From: Tricholoma matsutake
Taxonomy: Eukaryota > Basidiomycota > Agaricomycetes > Agaricales > Tricholomataceae
NCBI GenBank assembly: GCA_026075535.2
Contig: AP026538.1
Span: forward strand, 17,244,337 to 17,308,336
DNA: 64,000 bases
Reading direction: 5' to 3'
Positions 43,501 through 57,099 of the stretch are shown piece by piece. A program made the position numbers and the translations under genes. Position 1 is the first letter of the stretch; each line of letters opens with the position of its first letter. The notes under the pieces were generated by a model. That model worked only from the letters and a program-made list of their open reading frames with translations, did not search any database and had not been told where the DNA came from.

Positions 43501-45185
43501 GTTCTACCTTTCCATTCTAATGCAGCATCGTTAGCTTGTTGCTTCGTTGCCACCAGCTCTCCCGCAACAAGCACTAGTTTATTTTCCAAGGCTGTGATTG
43601 AGGCAGCAGCCTCGCCTTGTGCAGCTGCCAGCGCCTCCGTATGGGCTGCCTTCACTTCATAAAGCTCCACGGCAGCTTTCTGGCTCTGGACTTTGTGGGC
43701 GGAGGAGATATGGGTGTCTTGATCCGCTTGCTTCTTCATCTCTGCTTCTTGCTTCTTCAGTGCGTTCAGCACCTCAGTATGTGCTGCCTTCACTTCATCA
43801 AGCTCCATGGTAGCTTTCTGGCTCTTGACTTTGTGGGTGGAGGAGATATGGGCATCTTGATCTGCTTGCTCCTTCATCTCTGCTACTTGCTTCTTCAGTG
43901 CGGTCAGCGCCTCGGTGTGTGCCATGTCTTCAGCATGGGCTACTTGTAGCTGTAGCGCTCCTTGTGCGGTGTCTTCCTGAAGCTTCTGATTTTCTTCTTC
44001 GAGGGACTTCACGGTGGTTTTTAGCTGCTGCGCCAGGGCAATCGACTCTGTGGCTGATTCCTGGGCTGCAATTGACTGGTCAAATGGAACGTTAGTGGTG
44101 AGGTGCATCAGGTGGCACAAGACTTACTGCCTCAAGAGATGCTGTCAGTTCTGAGGTTTGCTTTCGAAGAACTTCTTTTTCAAGAACAGCCTGGTTGTGG
44201 AAACCATGGGTTTCAGAAAGCTGACTCCTCAAGGATTGCAACTGGAGTATTGTTAATAAGGGGTGGGTAGTGAGGAGTTACAGAAGAGTGCACCTTCGCA
44301 TTTGCTTTCTCAAGATCACCCGACTCCACAATTCTGACCTTGGCCTTCACTTTATAAGCTTCCTCGAATTCTTTATGCAAACTCCCCCAGTGAGGAGGGT
44401 CTGTCTCTAGCTCACAGACACACTTGCTTGGCTTATGGGTCCTACTAGGCTGTGCTGCGCATGGAAAATCGCCAGGGTTATTGCCCAGAAAAGGAGCACC
44501 AGTGGAGTCAGTGCCAGGGTCAGCTGGAGTGGCCAACAGTGTAGCAGAATGCAAGGTAGTGGCTCTGCCCCCATCTCCTGCAGAGGCTGCCAGGGAAGGC
44601 ATCACATGCTGTACGGGTTCATTAAGTGGCAATGAACTGGCATCCTCAATGGAATGTAAGTATGAGCCTGGAATAGGTGGTGGGAACAGACAATCATCAT
44701 CCACTGACATGTGTTGGGTGATATTGGGGTGCTGTAGCAGGTTTGAGTGAGCAGAGAATTCACTGAGGGGGCGAAACACAAATACCAATGCGATAGGTTC
44801 CATCTCCACATCGGTAGCCGTGGTTCTATCTTTGTAGGGTGAGCTGTTGGGCATGAAACAGACTGTGGATGTGGAAGAAGGTTGCTCAGTTGGAGGTAAT
44901 GCAGGAGCACGTAAACACAAACTGGTGTTGCCACTCACAGGGGGGGGGGATCAGATTTTGTGGAGTTGATCCCTTTGTCAACGGCGGATCCCCAATGGGC
45001 AGGGAAACAAAGCTGCTTAAACTGAAAGGCAAAACTCGCTTTAACACTGTCCCACTCACCTTAACACTCTCCCAACTCTTTGCTATTATCGCCCAGAGAA
45101 CTTGCTCACAAAATGGTATCAGCACTCCGCTGCTATTTCGCCACTGTAAGGGTACGTCGTGAATCTGATAATGGTGAAGATACAC
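40575..45185 (-). pseudogene. Multi-exon coiled-coil gene, unnamed Agaricomycete family
   Basis: The first exon starts at 45185 (MYLHHYQIHDVPLQWRNSSG). A G-run of 10 (9 in the right-arm copy) near 44940-44949 shifts its frame. After KANAK and a 52-nt intron, exons encode a long coiled coil (44120-43113: QLKTTVKSLEEENQKLQEDT, three repeats with QVAEMKEQADQDAHI-type sequence). TGA 43113-43115 follows, then further heptad-rich exons to about 42770. A Pro/Ser-rich part carries a 237-bp tandem duplication. Then come AQLNYLISEVKHIRREMEEG and, after an intron, IHKLLGIKQDAEITSVVNDT, a TGA where Trp is likely (FIQK-stop-PQL), RIETMRKILLTSLAGDGETE, SSEVKVLLEYIDANRKTTNK and FYNQTWYNSLTEIQQVQL. Family recalled from Suillus-like genomes; role unknown. 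The 5' 1 kb lies in the left inverted arm. Confidence 0.65.
41719..42193. repeat. Tandem duplication of about 237 bp inside the coiled-coil gene
   Basis: Units begin GATAATTGAG at 41719 and about 41957, both with CTTCTTCTACCCCAGAAGTG, GAGGCGGTTGAGTAGAGGCA and a GGGGG-rich end. They code for a Ser/Pro/Gly-rich segment (PGAGSHGSSSSSSGHSNP). Differences are few and mainly transitions, so the duplication is recent. Confidence 0.9.
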
Positions 45186-45219
45186 TGCTTAAGCTCGATA
45201 GCAGGATGACACCATAAAC

Positions 45220-45639
45220 TTGAATGGCCACCTGTACACTGCAGCCTCCCCTGGAGCAGTGTTAAAGGCCATACACACACAGAGAAATGCAAATGACCGC
45301 GTCCCTCACCTCAATCTTGTTCTTGAAGAGAATAGGCTCCAGCCATACATACATGATGGCATTGTTACTGTCATTTATCAAAAGAAGGAAACCTGCTTCC
45401 ATATCTTCATCAAGAACCACAAATGACTAAGATCCAACAGGATTGTTGAAGGATGGAAGAATGGAGCAAGCTGGAAAGGGGACATCCTAGTAATGCACAA
45501 AGGCCTGGTACATGAGTTTGTTGGCTTCCAGGGAGGAGATGCAGCGCTGGCTGACTTCGCGGTGAAGAGGTTAGTACCCTACAACTCAATTCACAGCCAG
45601 GGAACTGACCAGATTTCCATAGCTTCGTTAAAGAAGTAA
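45220..45639 (+). pseudogene. 139-aa gene, left-arm copy with nonsense codon
   Basis: Same 420-bp gene as 62480-62899. The frame opens MNGHLYTAASPGAVLKAIHT and stops after FIKNHK at TGA 45424-45426, where the right arm has CGA (Arg). Downstream the frame is open again to TAA 45637-45639 (ISIASLKK). Its start lies 34 bp from the start of the coiled-coil gene on the opposite strand. Product unknown. Confidence 0.75.
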
Positions 45640-45987
45640 AACAGAAAAGATGTTTTCGTATCCCGAAAAATATTGTTTTCAACAAAAAGTGATTCATGAG
45701 TGGGGTACCACAAGAGAGACTTCAAACTCGAAGTCCAGGCCGTTACCAGTTCGTTTTGGGCTGCTTACCATCTGATTAGTAATTAGCCAGTGAATAGATT
45801 CAGATACATTAATATTTGTCATCTCTTACTATGTACTTCGTTACGTGCGCATAAGTTTCATCTAGATCACAATCAATGAGAGCTATATGACATCTACAAA
45901 TAAAATACCATAGAATGTTTTGATCTTCCACATCAGTAATGGTAATGCAGTGTCAACTCAGCTACTAACATTGTGGTGTTGGATAGC
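45640..45987. other. 3' flank of the 139-aa gene, non-coding
   Basis: About 350 bp between the stop codon and a satellite monomer, shared with the right arm at 62131-62479. No gene or motif recognised. Confidence 0.5.
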
Positions 45988-46235
45988 TCAAGAAGTTGCC
46001 ATGCGACCAATCATATCGACGTCCGTAGATACATTCACGCCGAAGGGGATGGAAAACAGTTTGTAGATGTAGGTCCCATACTCAACGCATATCAGCATGA
46101 GGCTTGCATGATGGGAAGAACTTGAAATGGCAGAACTACCGTGGCATTCGACTTGGTGCTCAACGCTCAATGGCGTGAGGGGTTTGAACTACTGTAACCG
46201 CCGAGGGTAAGAATACCACACAATTATCACAAGAA
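45988..46235. repeat. Single satellite monomer in the left arm
   Basis: One monomer in plus sense with GCCGAAGGGGATGG, CTCAACGCATATCAGCATGA, GTGCTCAACGCTCAATGGCG and TACTGTAACCGCC. Its inverted counterpart is at about 61910-62095. It abuts the truncated end of the DUF6698-type fragment. Confidence 0.85.
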
Positions 46236-46239
46236 TAAA

Positions 46240-47063
46240 GGGATAGAGATGACAGGCAGTACTAAGGTGGTTGAAACCTCAGCCGGTCTTGTCCCTCAGC
46301 ACAGCAGGTACTTCAAGTTTGACATCATTGTGGGCAAAGAATTTCCAGTGCTTTGCAACTCTTTTTCCATCTAACAAAAATGATCAGAATTGAGTATCGC
46401 ACGATACCAGCTCACCACTCGGATAAGATCCATAATCAATTTGAAATCATCCTCAAACTCTCCAATTGTCTTCATGAAGTTGGGCACCTGCGATAAAATG
46501 CCCCGGTAGAGCTTCAAGTTGAAGTATGCGTCTTTTTGTCCGTTGAGATGTTCTCTTTTACTCTAGTTAGCACGCATATACGCCCTAGGATAATCGTTAC
46601 TCGCTCATCGCTGTCGAATTCCTCCTCTGCAATCACTGAAAAACCTGTCCTCCACTAAACTGAAGTGAAAAGCCTTGTTGAGATCGTTCCCCAGGCCGTA
46701 TATGCGCGCGATCTAACAAAGTCTGTTGAGTATTCTAAAAGTGGCTCCAAGAATATCACACAGAGGAGTAAGCACTTACTTTAGGATTCCCCATTTTCTC
46801 TTCCTTCTACTCGCTTCTTCCTCGAGTGCGTCCCGGAGCAAGTTAGGACCTCGCTTTTGCATATCAGCCACTTTCTTTGTCTTCCTCATCTTTGTCTGGT
46901 TGTGGAGATGTACGCTTGTCGACGATAAGGCCGTGGCTCTAGGAGGGACGTTGCAACTGCGAGAGTGGTGCTGGTGGATGTGAAAGGCATGATGGTGCTG
47001 GTGTGTGAGGCTTCGGTGCAGGAGTTCATGACGGTCAAGGGGTAAACCAACGCTATCCTTCAT
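46240..47063 (-). pseudogene. DUF6698-type gene, N-terminal part, left-arm copy
   Basis: First exon 47063-46776 encodes a His-rich head and MRKTKKVADMQKRGPNLLRD with EEEASRRKRKWGILK, followed by a GT-AG intron of about 57 nt. The next part reads in pieces as LNKAFHFSLVEDRFF, VPNFMKTIGEFEDDFKLIMD and, near 46300, KTGRGFNHLSTA, the family's GFNH block (GFHH in the 16.9-18.3 kb copy). Coding homology ends abruptly at about 46240 where the satellite monomer starts, so the C-terminal half is missing. The same truncation is in the right arm, so it predates the arm duplication. Confidence 0.55.
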
Positions 47064-47329
47064 ACCTCCTGCTCCGAGCGCCCACCGAACCCAGCCAGGA
47101 TCCTGAGGCTAGCCTTGGCCCTGAGCAATGCATTCTCCAGGAAGGCCGAGCCGATCATAGCTCCCCCTTTAGAAGGGTTAAAGGCCCGGGGAGCTGTGGA
47201 GTGCCGATCATAGCACTTGGTTTCCACAGCTCTCCCCTGGCATCCCAGCTAGCTGGGATGCTGTCATGGGAGATGGGGGTGTAAGTGTCATGCCCCGGGA
47301 GTCACTGTGCTTTCCCTCCCAATGGTAAG

Positions 47330-50300
47330 CGCAGAAAGACTTGACTTACCACATAATCAGACATAATCAATGCAGATAATCAACACCAGCAGATAAAATC
47401 CGCTAACAACCAGAGGCAAATTCGACAAAGTAAATTAGCGTCGTCACAGAGTAGAAAAGAACAAGTGTGAAGGATAGCCTCCGGAAAGCTAGTCACGAGT
47501 TGCCTGGCGCCGAAGGGGTTGGATAACAGCATGTAGATGTTGGTCCCAAACTCAACGCATACAGCGTGATAATTAACAGCTGTTGCAGCCTCACAGTACC
47601 CAGGACTTCATCAGTTGTATATTTGTAAGAACTGGAAATGGCAGAACTTCTGTGATGTGTGACTTGCTGTGCTCAACGCTCAATGGTGTGAGGGTTGCAG
47701 CATGTTGTAACTGCCTGGACTTAGGGTTGCCTGGCGCCAAAGGGGATGGATAACAGCTTGTAGATGAAGGTCCCAAACTGAATGTATATCAGCGTGAGGA
47801 TGACTTCTTTGGGTGCAAACTTGGAAGAACCTAAAATGACATCACACAAAGATCACAAGAAAAACAAGACCTGCCTGTCGCCAAAGGGTCTCGATAACAC
47901 CTTGTAGTAGATGCAGGTCGCAAGCTCAACGCATGTCCACATGAGATTTGCAAACTGTTACAGCGTCACGACAAGCAGGACTTCATCATGGTTGCAAGAA
48001 CTTGAGGTGGAAGATTTGTGTTCTGGTGCTCAATGCTCAATGGCGTGAAGGGTTTCAGCGTGCTGTAAGTGCAGGGACTTGGGACAAGAATACGACACAA
48101 TCATCATGAGAAAAACAAGAGTTGCCTGGCACCGAAGGGGATGGATAACAGCTTGTAGATGTTGGTACCAAACTCAATGCAGATCAGCGTGAGGCTTGCA
48201 TATTAGGAAGAACTCTACTTGTGGTGCTCAACACTCAAGGGCATGAGGGTTTGAGCTTGCTGTAACCACCAGGGCTTGGGGGTGGAAGGACTACACTTGG
48301 CAAAACTTCAAATGGAAGCACCACGGTGACATTCTACTCACAGTGCTCAACGCTCAATGGCGCAGAAGGGGTTTGAATGTACTGTAACCACCAGAACATG
48401 AGTATAAGAATGCGACGCAATTATTAGAAGAAAAACAAGACTTGCCTGCCGCCAAAGTCTCGATAACAGCAGGTCCCAAACTCAACATGTATAGCATGAT
48501 ATTTAACAACTGTTGCAGCCTCACAGTAACCGGGACTTCATTGGTTGCATACTTGTAAAAACTTGAGATGGCAGAACTCTACTTGTGGTGCTCAACGCTC
48601 AATGGCGTGAGGGGTTTGAGCGTACTGTAATCACCAAGGGTAAGAATAGCACACAATTATCACAAGAAACACAAAACCTGCCTGTCGCCAAAGGCACCTT
48701 GTAGACGCAGGTCCCAAGCTCAATGCACGTCCGCATGAGATTTGCAAACTGTTACAGCATCACGACAAGCAGGACTTCATCATGGTTGCAAGAACTTGAG
48801 GTGAAAGAATTGTGTTCTGGTGCACAATGCTCAACGGCGTGAGGGGTTTGAAGGAGTTGTGACAGCCATTGCCAGATTGTTGAACACCGAGGGAAACTCA
48901 ACGCATATCAGCATGAGGCTTGCATATACTGGAACTGGCAGAACTACCATGATGTTCTCCTTGTGGTGCTCAATGCTCAACAGCATGAGGGGTTTGAACT
49001 TTGAAGGAGTTGTGGACGAAACTATACAAATTTGCCCAAGTCTTTAGGGCCAGTTAGACATTGGAGACATCGCTCATCATCGATCATCGATCATCCCTCC
49101 CTTGGTGTTCAACAATCTGGCAATGGCTGTCACAACTCCTTCAAACCCCTCATGCCGTTGAGCGTTGAGCACCGCAAGGAGAACATCACGGTAGTTCTGC
49201 CAGTTCCAGTATATGCAAGCCTCACGCTGATATGCATTGAGTTTCCCTCGGTGTTCAACAATCTGGCAACGGCTGTCACAACTCCTTCAAACCCCTCACG
49301 CCGTTGAGCGTTGAGCACCAGAACACAATTCTTCCACCTCAAGGTCTTGCAACCATGATGAAGTCCTGCTTGTCGTGACGCTGTAACAGTTTGCAAATCT
49401 CACACGGACATGCGTTGAGCTTGGGACCTGTGTCTACTACAAGGTGTTATCAAGACCCTTTGGCAACCGGCAGGTCTTGTTTTTCTTGTGATCTTTGTGT
49501 GATGTCATTTTAGGTTCTTCCAAGTTTGCGCCCAAAGAAGTCATCCTCACGCTGATATACATTCAGTTTGGGACCTTCATCTACAAGCTGTTATCCATCC
49601 CTTTGGTGCCAGGCGACCCTAAGTCCAGGCAGTTACAACATGCTGCAACCCTCACGCCATTGAGTGTTGAGCACGGCAAGTCGCACATCACGGAAGTTCT
49701 GCCATTTCCAGTTCTTACAAATATACAACTGACAAAGTCCTGGTTACTGTGAGGCTGCAACAGTTGTTAATTATCACGCCATATGCGTTGAGTTTGGGAC
49801 CAACATCTACACGCTGTTATCCATTCCCTTCAGTGCCAGGCAACCCTTGTTTTTCTCACAACGCTGGTGTCATATTCTTGTCCCAACTTCCTGCCCTTAC
49901 AGCACACTGAAACCCCACACGCCATTGAGCATTGAGCACTGCAAGTCGAACGTCATGGTAGTTCTGCCATTTCAAGTTCTTACAAGTATGCAACCAACAA
50001 AGTCCGGGTTACTGTGACGGTGCAATGATTGTTAATTATCGCGTTGAGTTTGGGAACTTCATCTACATGCTGTTATCCATCCCCTTCGGCGCCAGGCAAC
50101 TTGTGACTAGCTTTCCAGAGGCTATCCTTGCCACTTGTTCTTTTCTACTCTGCGACAATGTTAGTTTACTCTGCCGAATTTACCTCTGGTTGTTAGTGGA
50201 TGTTATCTGCTGGTGTTGATTATCCGCGTTGATTATGTCTGATTATGCGATAAGTCAAGTCTTTCTGTGCTAAGCCAGATGTTTCTCATCATCTCCTCCA

Positions 50301-50955
50301 GTTACCACACCTGCCGTGGTATTGAACCCTGAGTCCCGAGGAGGCTCTCTGAGAGATGGCCCTGCTGTACATCTCAATCATGTTATTGTACGTATCGGAT
50401 AGCTTGATCGTTTATTTATGGTCCAACCGAAGATACATGAGTTCTTGCTGATGGAGCTTGGAATTGAATTTGGGACCTACATCTGCAAGCTGTTATCCAT
50501 CCCCTTGGCAGTCTGATATCTAACCAGCCCTAAAGACTTTGGAACTTTTGTCGTTTCAACGTTCAACTTTCCTGTTTGCCAACATCCAGCTGTCGCAGGT
50601 CCCAAGCTCAATGTGTGTCCGCTTGAGAATTGCAAACTGTTATAGCGTCATGGCAAGCAGGACTTCATCACACTTGCAAGAACATAAGGTGGAAGAACTG
50701 TGTTCTGGTGCTCAATGCTTAACAGCATGAGGAGGTTGAACGACGTCTACTGCAAGATGTTATCAAGACCCTTTGGCAACAGGCAGGTCTTGTTTTTCTT
50801 GTGATAATTGTGTGGTATTCTTACCTTTGGCGATTACAGTACGTTCAAACCCCTCACGCCATTGAGCATTGAGCACCGCAAGGAGCACGTCACAATAGTT
50901 CTTCCACCTCAAGTTCCTCCACGCACAATGAAGTCCTGGTTGCCATAAACCTTAC
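47330..50955. repeat. Satellite array B: palindromic, same monomers as array A
   Basis: Plus-sense monomers run from 47330 to about 49003, minus-sense ones from about 49140 to 50290. A non-satellite stretch at 50290-50450 is followed by more minus-sense monomers to 50955. The module ACTTGACTTACCACATAATC at 47341 reappears inverted near 50231-50262 and GAGGGAAACTCAACGCATAT at 48889 is inverted near 49240, so the array is a long imperfect palindrome. A core fragment (TCTAACCAGCCCTAAAGACTT) recurs near 50518. Confidence 0.9.
49004..49140. repeat. Unique core of palindrome B, reversed relative to A
   Basis: Contains ACTATACAAATTTGCCCAAG, TCTTTAGGGCCAGTTAGACA and the ATCATCGATCATCGATCATC motif. 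It is the reverse complement of 34003-34137 although both cores have plus-sense monomers on the left and minus-sense ones on the right. Confidence 0.88.
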
Positions 50956-51150
50956 GTCGATGTACGTCATGTTTGGGACCAACATTTATGTGCTATTATT
51001 GATCCCTTGGGCAGCAGGCAACTTGGGTTTCTCATGTCTCTTATGTTGCTCGCCCAGAATTTTGGGGAAATGCTCGGGGAACATGAATGTATCAATACAG
51101 TAGACGCATCAATAGTCACATCATCCCAATAATCATGCACTTGGACTGGC

Positions 51151-54100
51151 TTAGTGTGCATGGACAGGACAGATGCTAGAGGCAACTTGGTTGAATTCCA
51201 CATCAACTATGAGTACATAAGGATTTATATCAGATATGTAGAAACTATGCGATGTAAAAGTTAGCTAGCATATCATTCCAGTGACTGTTCAACATACCCA
51301 GGATAGGGATGTAATAACAGCAACCATCTTGCCTTCCCAGGGAATGACACATTTGGTGAAGTGGGAGCAAATCTGTTCAACAGGCATTGCCTCCAAGTTG
51401 GACTCTAGCTCATAGTCCCACATACACATTCCTAGGTGAGGATACTCCAGGTATGGGTCATGGGATATCTGTGCATGTTGGTGGTAGTGGCCAATAACCC
51501 AGGTTCCCTGTAAGACTCATTGGTTGATGTCAGTCAGGAATTGGAGAAACCTGTCAATAGAAAATGGAGTGTCATTTCCATGAAAGAGTACACCGCTGTT
51601 TCCTTCATGTCTCTTCCGTATGCTGTATGCTATTTGATGGTGGTGGATGTGGGTTACTGATTTGGCCTCCTTCGGAATGCTGAGGCCTGGTGAAAGGTGC
51701 TGGTGGATGAGGGCCCGGAGTTCCGGAGTGATGGGAACTGTGGTCCCTCCAAAAGCACTGTAGTAGTCATCATCCAAATATTCATGGGGAGAGTTGTCCA
51801 ATGAAGCATGGGAATCAGCTGCAAGACTGTTATGACCTTGAGGTCGAATCAAACTTTCAAACATGCCAATGCAGTGCTGGAATGCTTTTGGGCATGAGGC
51901 CTTGGTAAAGAATGCCCTGAGGTTAGTAGATCGATGCCAAGAGCGTCCAATAGTTTCCTCATACTCCCCTGTATATGTTTCAGAAAATTCATGTCTGTGA
52001 ATGTCATGCTAACTTGCCTGGTTTGTAGTTGGTTGAGATTCGCTGAAGCATGCCGATCATCCACTCGAAGGGAAACATCCACCACCCATGGACAGGTCCA
52101 TACATGCGCAAGAATTCTGCAATATGAAATTCCATGTGGTGGTTGCAATGAACATTGTAGTTGGGAAACAATCTCTGTAATTCCTGGCGGTAACAACTCA
52201 TGAGGTGAAGGAATTCATCAGCATGAGGGTCGGATGTGACACGGGAAGTGGCAGTAGCAACAGAAGACAGCAGTTGCATGGAAAGGTCAAGGAGCTCATG
52301 GCGGTGTTTGCGTCTTTCGTCATCTTGGTGAACATCGGACCATAGACAGACAAGTGAGACTGGTAAATAAAGTGACCCAATGGTCTTCCATTGATCTGAC
52401 TTGAGCTTGGGGCCAACTGACGAGAGTGTTGTCGGCACTGAGGTCACCCAGGATGGCTTCACCATATTTTCCAAGTCTTCATATACAGCTTCCATTTCCT
52501 CATGTGTAAGAATGTCACCACTTGATGGCTTGGATTCAGGGTGGGCAGTGGAAGGTTGCTTGACTCGCTAATTATATTTGTCAACAATGTTTGCTCCACT
52601 ATACAAAAATTGCTTACCCATGATAGGATACACGTAGCGAGGCCTTTTTTGGATAGTTTTTTCACGAGAGGCAACTTAGTGTCCTGGCCAGTACTATCCA
52701 ATGTTTGGGGAAGGCAGTTAAGGCCACATCCAACGTATACAAATGCTGCTACGTGAATGGTTGATTTACCCCACTTCTCAACCACAGCTTTAAACTCCTT
52801 GGAGCTCTCATCAGTGAACTTGAAGGTTTCCTCCAACCATGATATCAACCTTCAAATACTAGCGCGTGGTCCCTTTGCGTCTGGTAGAGGATTGGTGGGG
52901 TCAGGGGGGATATTAATGTGGATATCGGCATGGGGGGCAGGGGTGGGGTGAGTAGTTCTTTGGGGATAATAACCTAGTATCCCTTGAAAATGCTCCTTTA
53001 TCAGCCCCAGGAAAAGGTTATGCATGGGATCGACCACTAAAAACCAAGTGGGATCATAATAAGGAAGCCACAGCAGCTCAGACCATCGTAATCCAGTGCG
53101 ATCAAAGGAGCTGGCAGAATGTTTGGCATTAGTGGCAGTGTGGTATCGCTCAGCAAATTGGCAACAGTCTTCGTTGGTCTGCCTTTTCCAGGTTGCTGAG
53201 TCAAAGTTTGAATAACCGTGCTGTGTCTTATTGCACCAGCAAACCTAGCAAAAGTATCCCTGGCTATGGGCTGAAAAACCCCCAACTTTGTGGGCCGCTG
53301 GGAGGTCACAGATGACGACGATGAGCGCCCAAAAAACCAATTGTCCTAAAGTATACATACAGGTGTGCGTGAAATGCACCCCATTCCAGAATTCAAGCAA
53401 AGTGTCAACAATAGATGTCAGGTATGGGTTGATCTGATCAATGTTAGGCTCATTTGGGCCAGGGATGATGCCTGCGACAAACATATTTTCAGGATTATAG
53501 TGTTCTTCGATTGGGAGATTGATGCAGACTAGTGCTAGGACCCCAGTGGAGATCTTCTTCCCTGCTTGCTTATTGCCCAGTGGGTTGAAAAAATCGAAGC
53601 CAAGGGAAAAGAGGTATTGGCCAGCGTCTTCTCCACCAGTGTGGCTAAAATATATTGCCCTGTCTGGACCTTTGAGATTTTGAATGACTGAGCCTTGAAA
53701 GATATCCCTCAACATCCCATCTGGTGACTGAGCCATTCTGTCCCATGCCTTATCCATCTTTTCCTCATACCCAGTGCAAGCCAGTAATCCCAACATCCAA
53801 TCTTTGAAGTCAAATGTGATGTAAGTCTTGATTGGGACATTGATACGGATATCCTGGACAGTTTTGTGGTGAACGAGCAGTTCACCACAACGCGAGCTAT
53901 ACTGGTGAAAATTGCACCTCTCCTGATAGACCAGGATGAGTGTTTCGCCATCATATGTAGGTTTATATGTGGCATGACATTTAGGGCAGACTGCATGTAC
54001 TGTAGCTTTTGCTTCAAGGTTGAACTTCTCTGTGACTGCACGAAGATCTCGAGGGAACCCACTGAGGATGGCTTGGAAGTATGCTGAGAATGGATTGTCC

Positions 54101-54977
54101 CCAAAAGCTGCAAAAAGGGTGGTCTGTACAATGTAATAGCACATGGAGAATAACCAGTAACATCCATGTCGTGGGACTCCAAGTATTATGTGGCATACAA
54201 TGACCATGAGAGCAGCTAACTGTACAATGGGTTTCCCTGAACTGAACACGCCTTGGAAATGGTGACCTAAAAGCATGGACAAGTTATGAGTTGCTCAAAC
54301 TGACCAAAAGCCCTTGATATACCTGAGTCGTACTCCTTTACACCCTTTAAATTTACCATGTCAGTCTGATGTTGAGCCTTACGCCCATCTAAAGCTGCCT
54401 TCCAGGGCAACTCAATAGTCCTGATGAACTCGAAAAAGCTGTTTAGTTCTTGCATCGTCTCATCTCGCAATGTCATGACTGAATAAACCTTGGACCGGCA
54501 GCTGATCATCATCAACTTGCTTTGTAACTCGGTGCCTGATGCTTGGAGAGCCTTAAGAGCTCGAAGTGCACTTGTAATAGCATCGTCATCCAACTGCGTA
54601 CTGGCTAGTAATCTGATGGATTCAGCTTCTACTGAAAGGCATGCAAGATCATCCTTGATCTCACTAACATGGGCTACCATTTTACGAGCCCTGTTGATGT
54701 TATAGCGGTCATTATCGGGCAAAGGCGCGGCTGCTGCTGGGATGATGGTGGGGTCGGTCATCGACAAGCCCTTAAGGGCATTTGAAAGAGTTTCCTCTTG
54801 CTGTTCCAAAATGGCCTCCTGTGCTTGGTTTGCAAGGGCACGCAAGGCAGTGGTTTTATCAGCTTGCTGATGGTTTCGACACTTGCATGTGTCTACCAGA
54901 TTTCCTCTTTCTCCAGTAGCATCCACAATCTCATTGCATCAGTACGTGGTACAGAGGCACCGATGCATAGGTGCCAT
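51151..54977 (-). pseudogene. Tnp2-type (CACTA/EnSpm-like) transposase, nearly full length
   Basis: Cut-and-paste DDE transposase of fungal CACTA-like elements. Starts at ATG 54977 with a Cys-rich head (CLCTT, TGA 54939-54941, then CNEIVDATGERGNLVDTCKC). An intron near 54325-54280 leads to GHHFQGVFSSGKPIVQLAAL, VCPKCHATYKPTYDGE, FDFKDWMLGLLACTGYEEKM, FDFFNPLGNKQAGKKISTG and WALIVVICDLPAAHKVGGFS. TAG at about 53243 follows, then WSELLWLPYYDPTW and the hallmark DPMHNLFLGLIKEHF (about 53020). The C-terminal domain has THVYGPVHGWWMFPFEWMIG-like sequence (about 52080), HDPYLEYPHLGMCMWDYELE (about 51430) and ends FNQVASSICPVHAH at TAA 51151-51153. Stops and at least one frameshift inactivate it. 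Terminal CACTA repeats were not found. Confidence 0.88.
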
Positions 54978-55689
54978 AGTGCAATGAGGGGGGATTTCCG
55001 GGTGACAATAGTCGCTTACCTTATGTCGCATCTCATCAAACAGAATCAAACCAAATTTGGCAAGACAAAACACTTTGATTAGCTGGGTAATCTTGGATTA
55101 ATGAGGGTCTAGATGGTAGTACAATTTTGTATACTGTGAATGATGTGTTCACCCTTACTGCTTGCATTTGCCAGCTGAGCACCTAGTCATCTGCTCTCCA
55201 CCTGTGGACACAGGCCCTGCGAAGGGTGGTAACGTCTCTCGCCTAGAGTCACAAGGTGGGACTTCTTCAGATCGTAGGGTCTCGTTGAGGTTGTATCGGA
55301 GCTCAGTGTCAGAGAGTAGGAAATGTGTGCAGAGTTCCCACCTCAGGCCTCAAATTTGAACGTTCAGGCCTCAACGTTAATGTCTACTGCACCAACGCAA
55401 TCAGTTCGTCAGTCACGGGTCACAGGTCATGGGCCCTCAAGTCGAAACAAAAGGTCACGGAGGTCACGGGTCACAACAGGGATTGATGAACCAAAAAAAA
55501 AAAGAAAAAAAATAGATATATTGGCTAATCAAAGCACCGCTAATCATAATAGTATAGCTGGGTAATGAGAGGATCAATAATCTGGACATTTTAGCAACAA
55601 CAGCATTTTGGCAAGAGGTGGGCTAGGTAGAATCGGTGTGGCTTGGCCTCACACACTTGTTATCATTGTGCTATGTGATCCGGCAACTA
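54978..55689. other. Non-coding; GGTCAC-rich patch
   Basis: Between two minus-strand genes. At 55418-55475 GGTCACGG/GGTCACAG motifs recur five times, next to a poly-A tract at 55493. No gene recognised. Confidence 0.45.
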
Positions 55690-56897
<1,208 letters not shown>

Positions 56898-57099
56898 TTA
56901 ATTTGAGGAAGCTGTACCAAGCTGTACTACAATGTAACTCGCCAACTGGTTGGTCCAACGTCTGAAGATGGATAGAAATAACGAATTCATTGGCCAAGGT
57001 TACATATCATTAATCAAAGCCTGTTACTAAGTATCAGGATGGATATCGTGTCATATAGAGAATATACATGCTCACATAGTTATAATGTACCTGCAAGGA

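Larger units (their letters stand above)
44129..47317 (+). repeat. Left arm of a giant inverted repeat
   Basis: Inverted copy of 60452-63990. Position sums are constant at 108118 from 44129 to about 46210 and 107769 beyond, the 349-nt step being an insertion in the right arm. Content from left to right: 5' end of the coiled-coil gene (-), a 139-aa gene (+), one satellite monomer, a truncated DUF6698-type gene (-), and a GC-rich end with CCCCGGGAGTCACTG. Many arm differences are at CpG sites. Confidence 0.93.

Noticed and set aside
43156..43949. Plus-strand frames rich in Leu, Cys and Ser opposite the coiled coil
   Set aside because: Antisense shadows of a long coiled-coil coding region with strong codon bias; no motifs.
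46726..46983. Hydrophobic plus-strand frame resembling a membrane protein
   Set aside because: It is antisense to the DUF6698-type first exon and appears in both arms for that reason alone.
55323..55565. Small basic plus-strand protein with a Lys/Arg-rich tail
   Set aside because: The basic tail comes from a poly-A tract and the rest from GGTCAC repeats; no start context or homologous motif.
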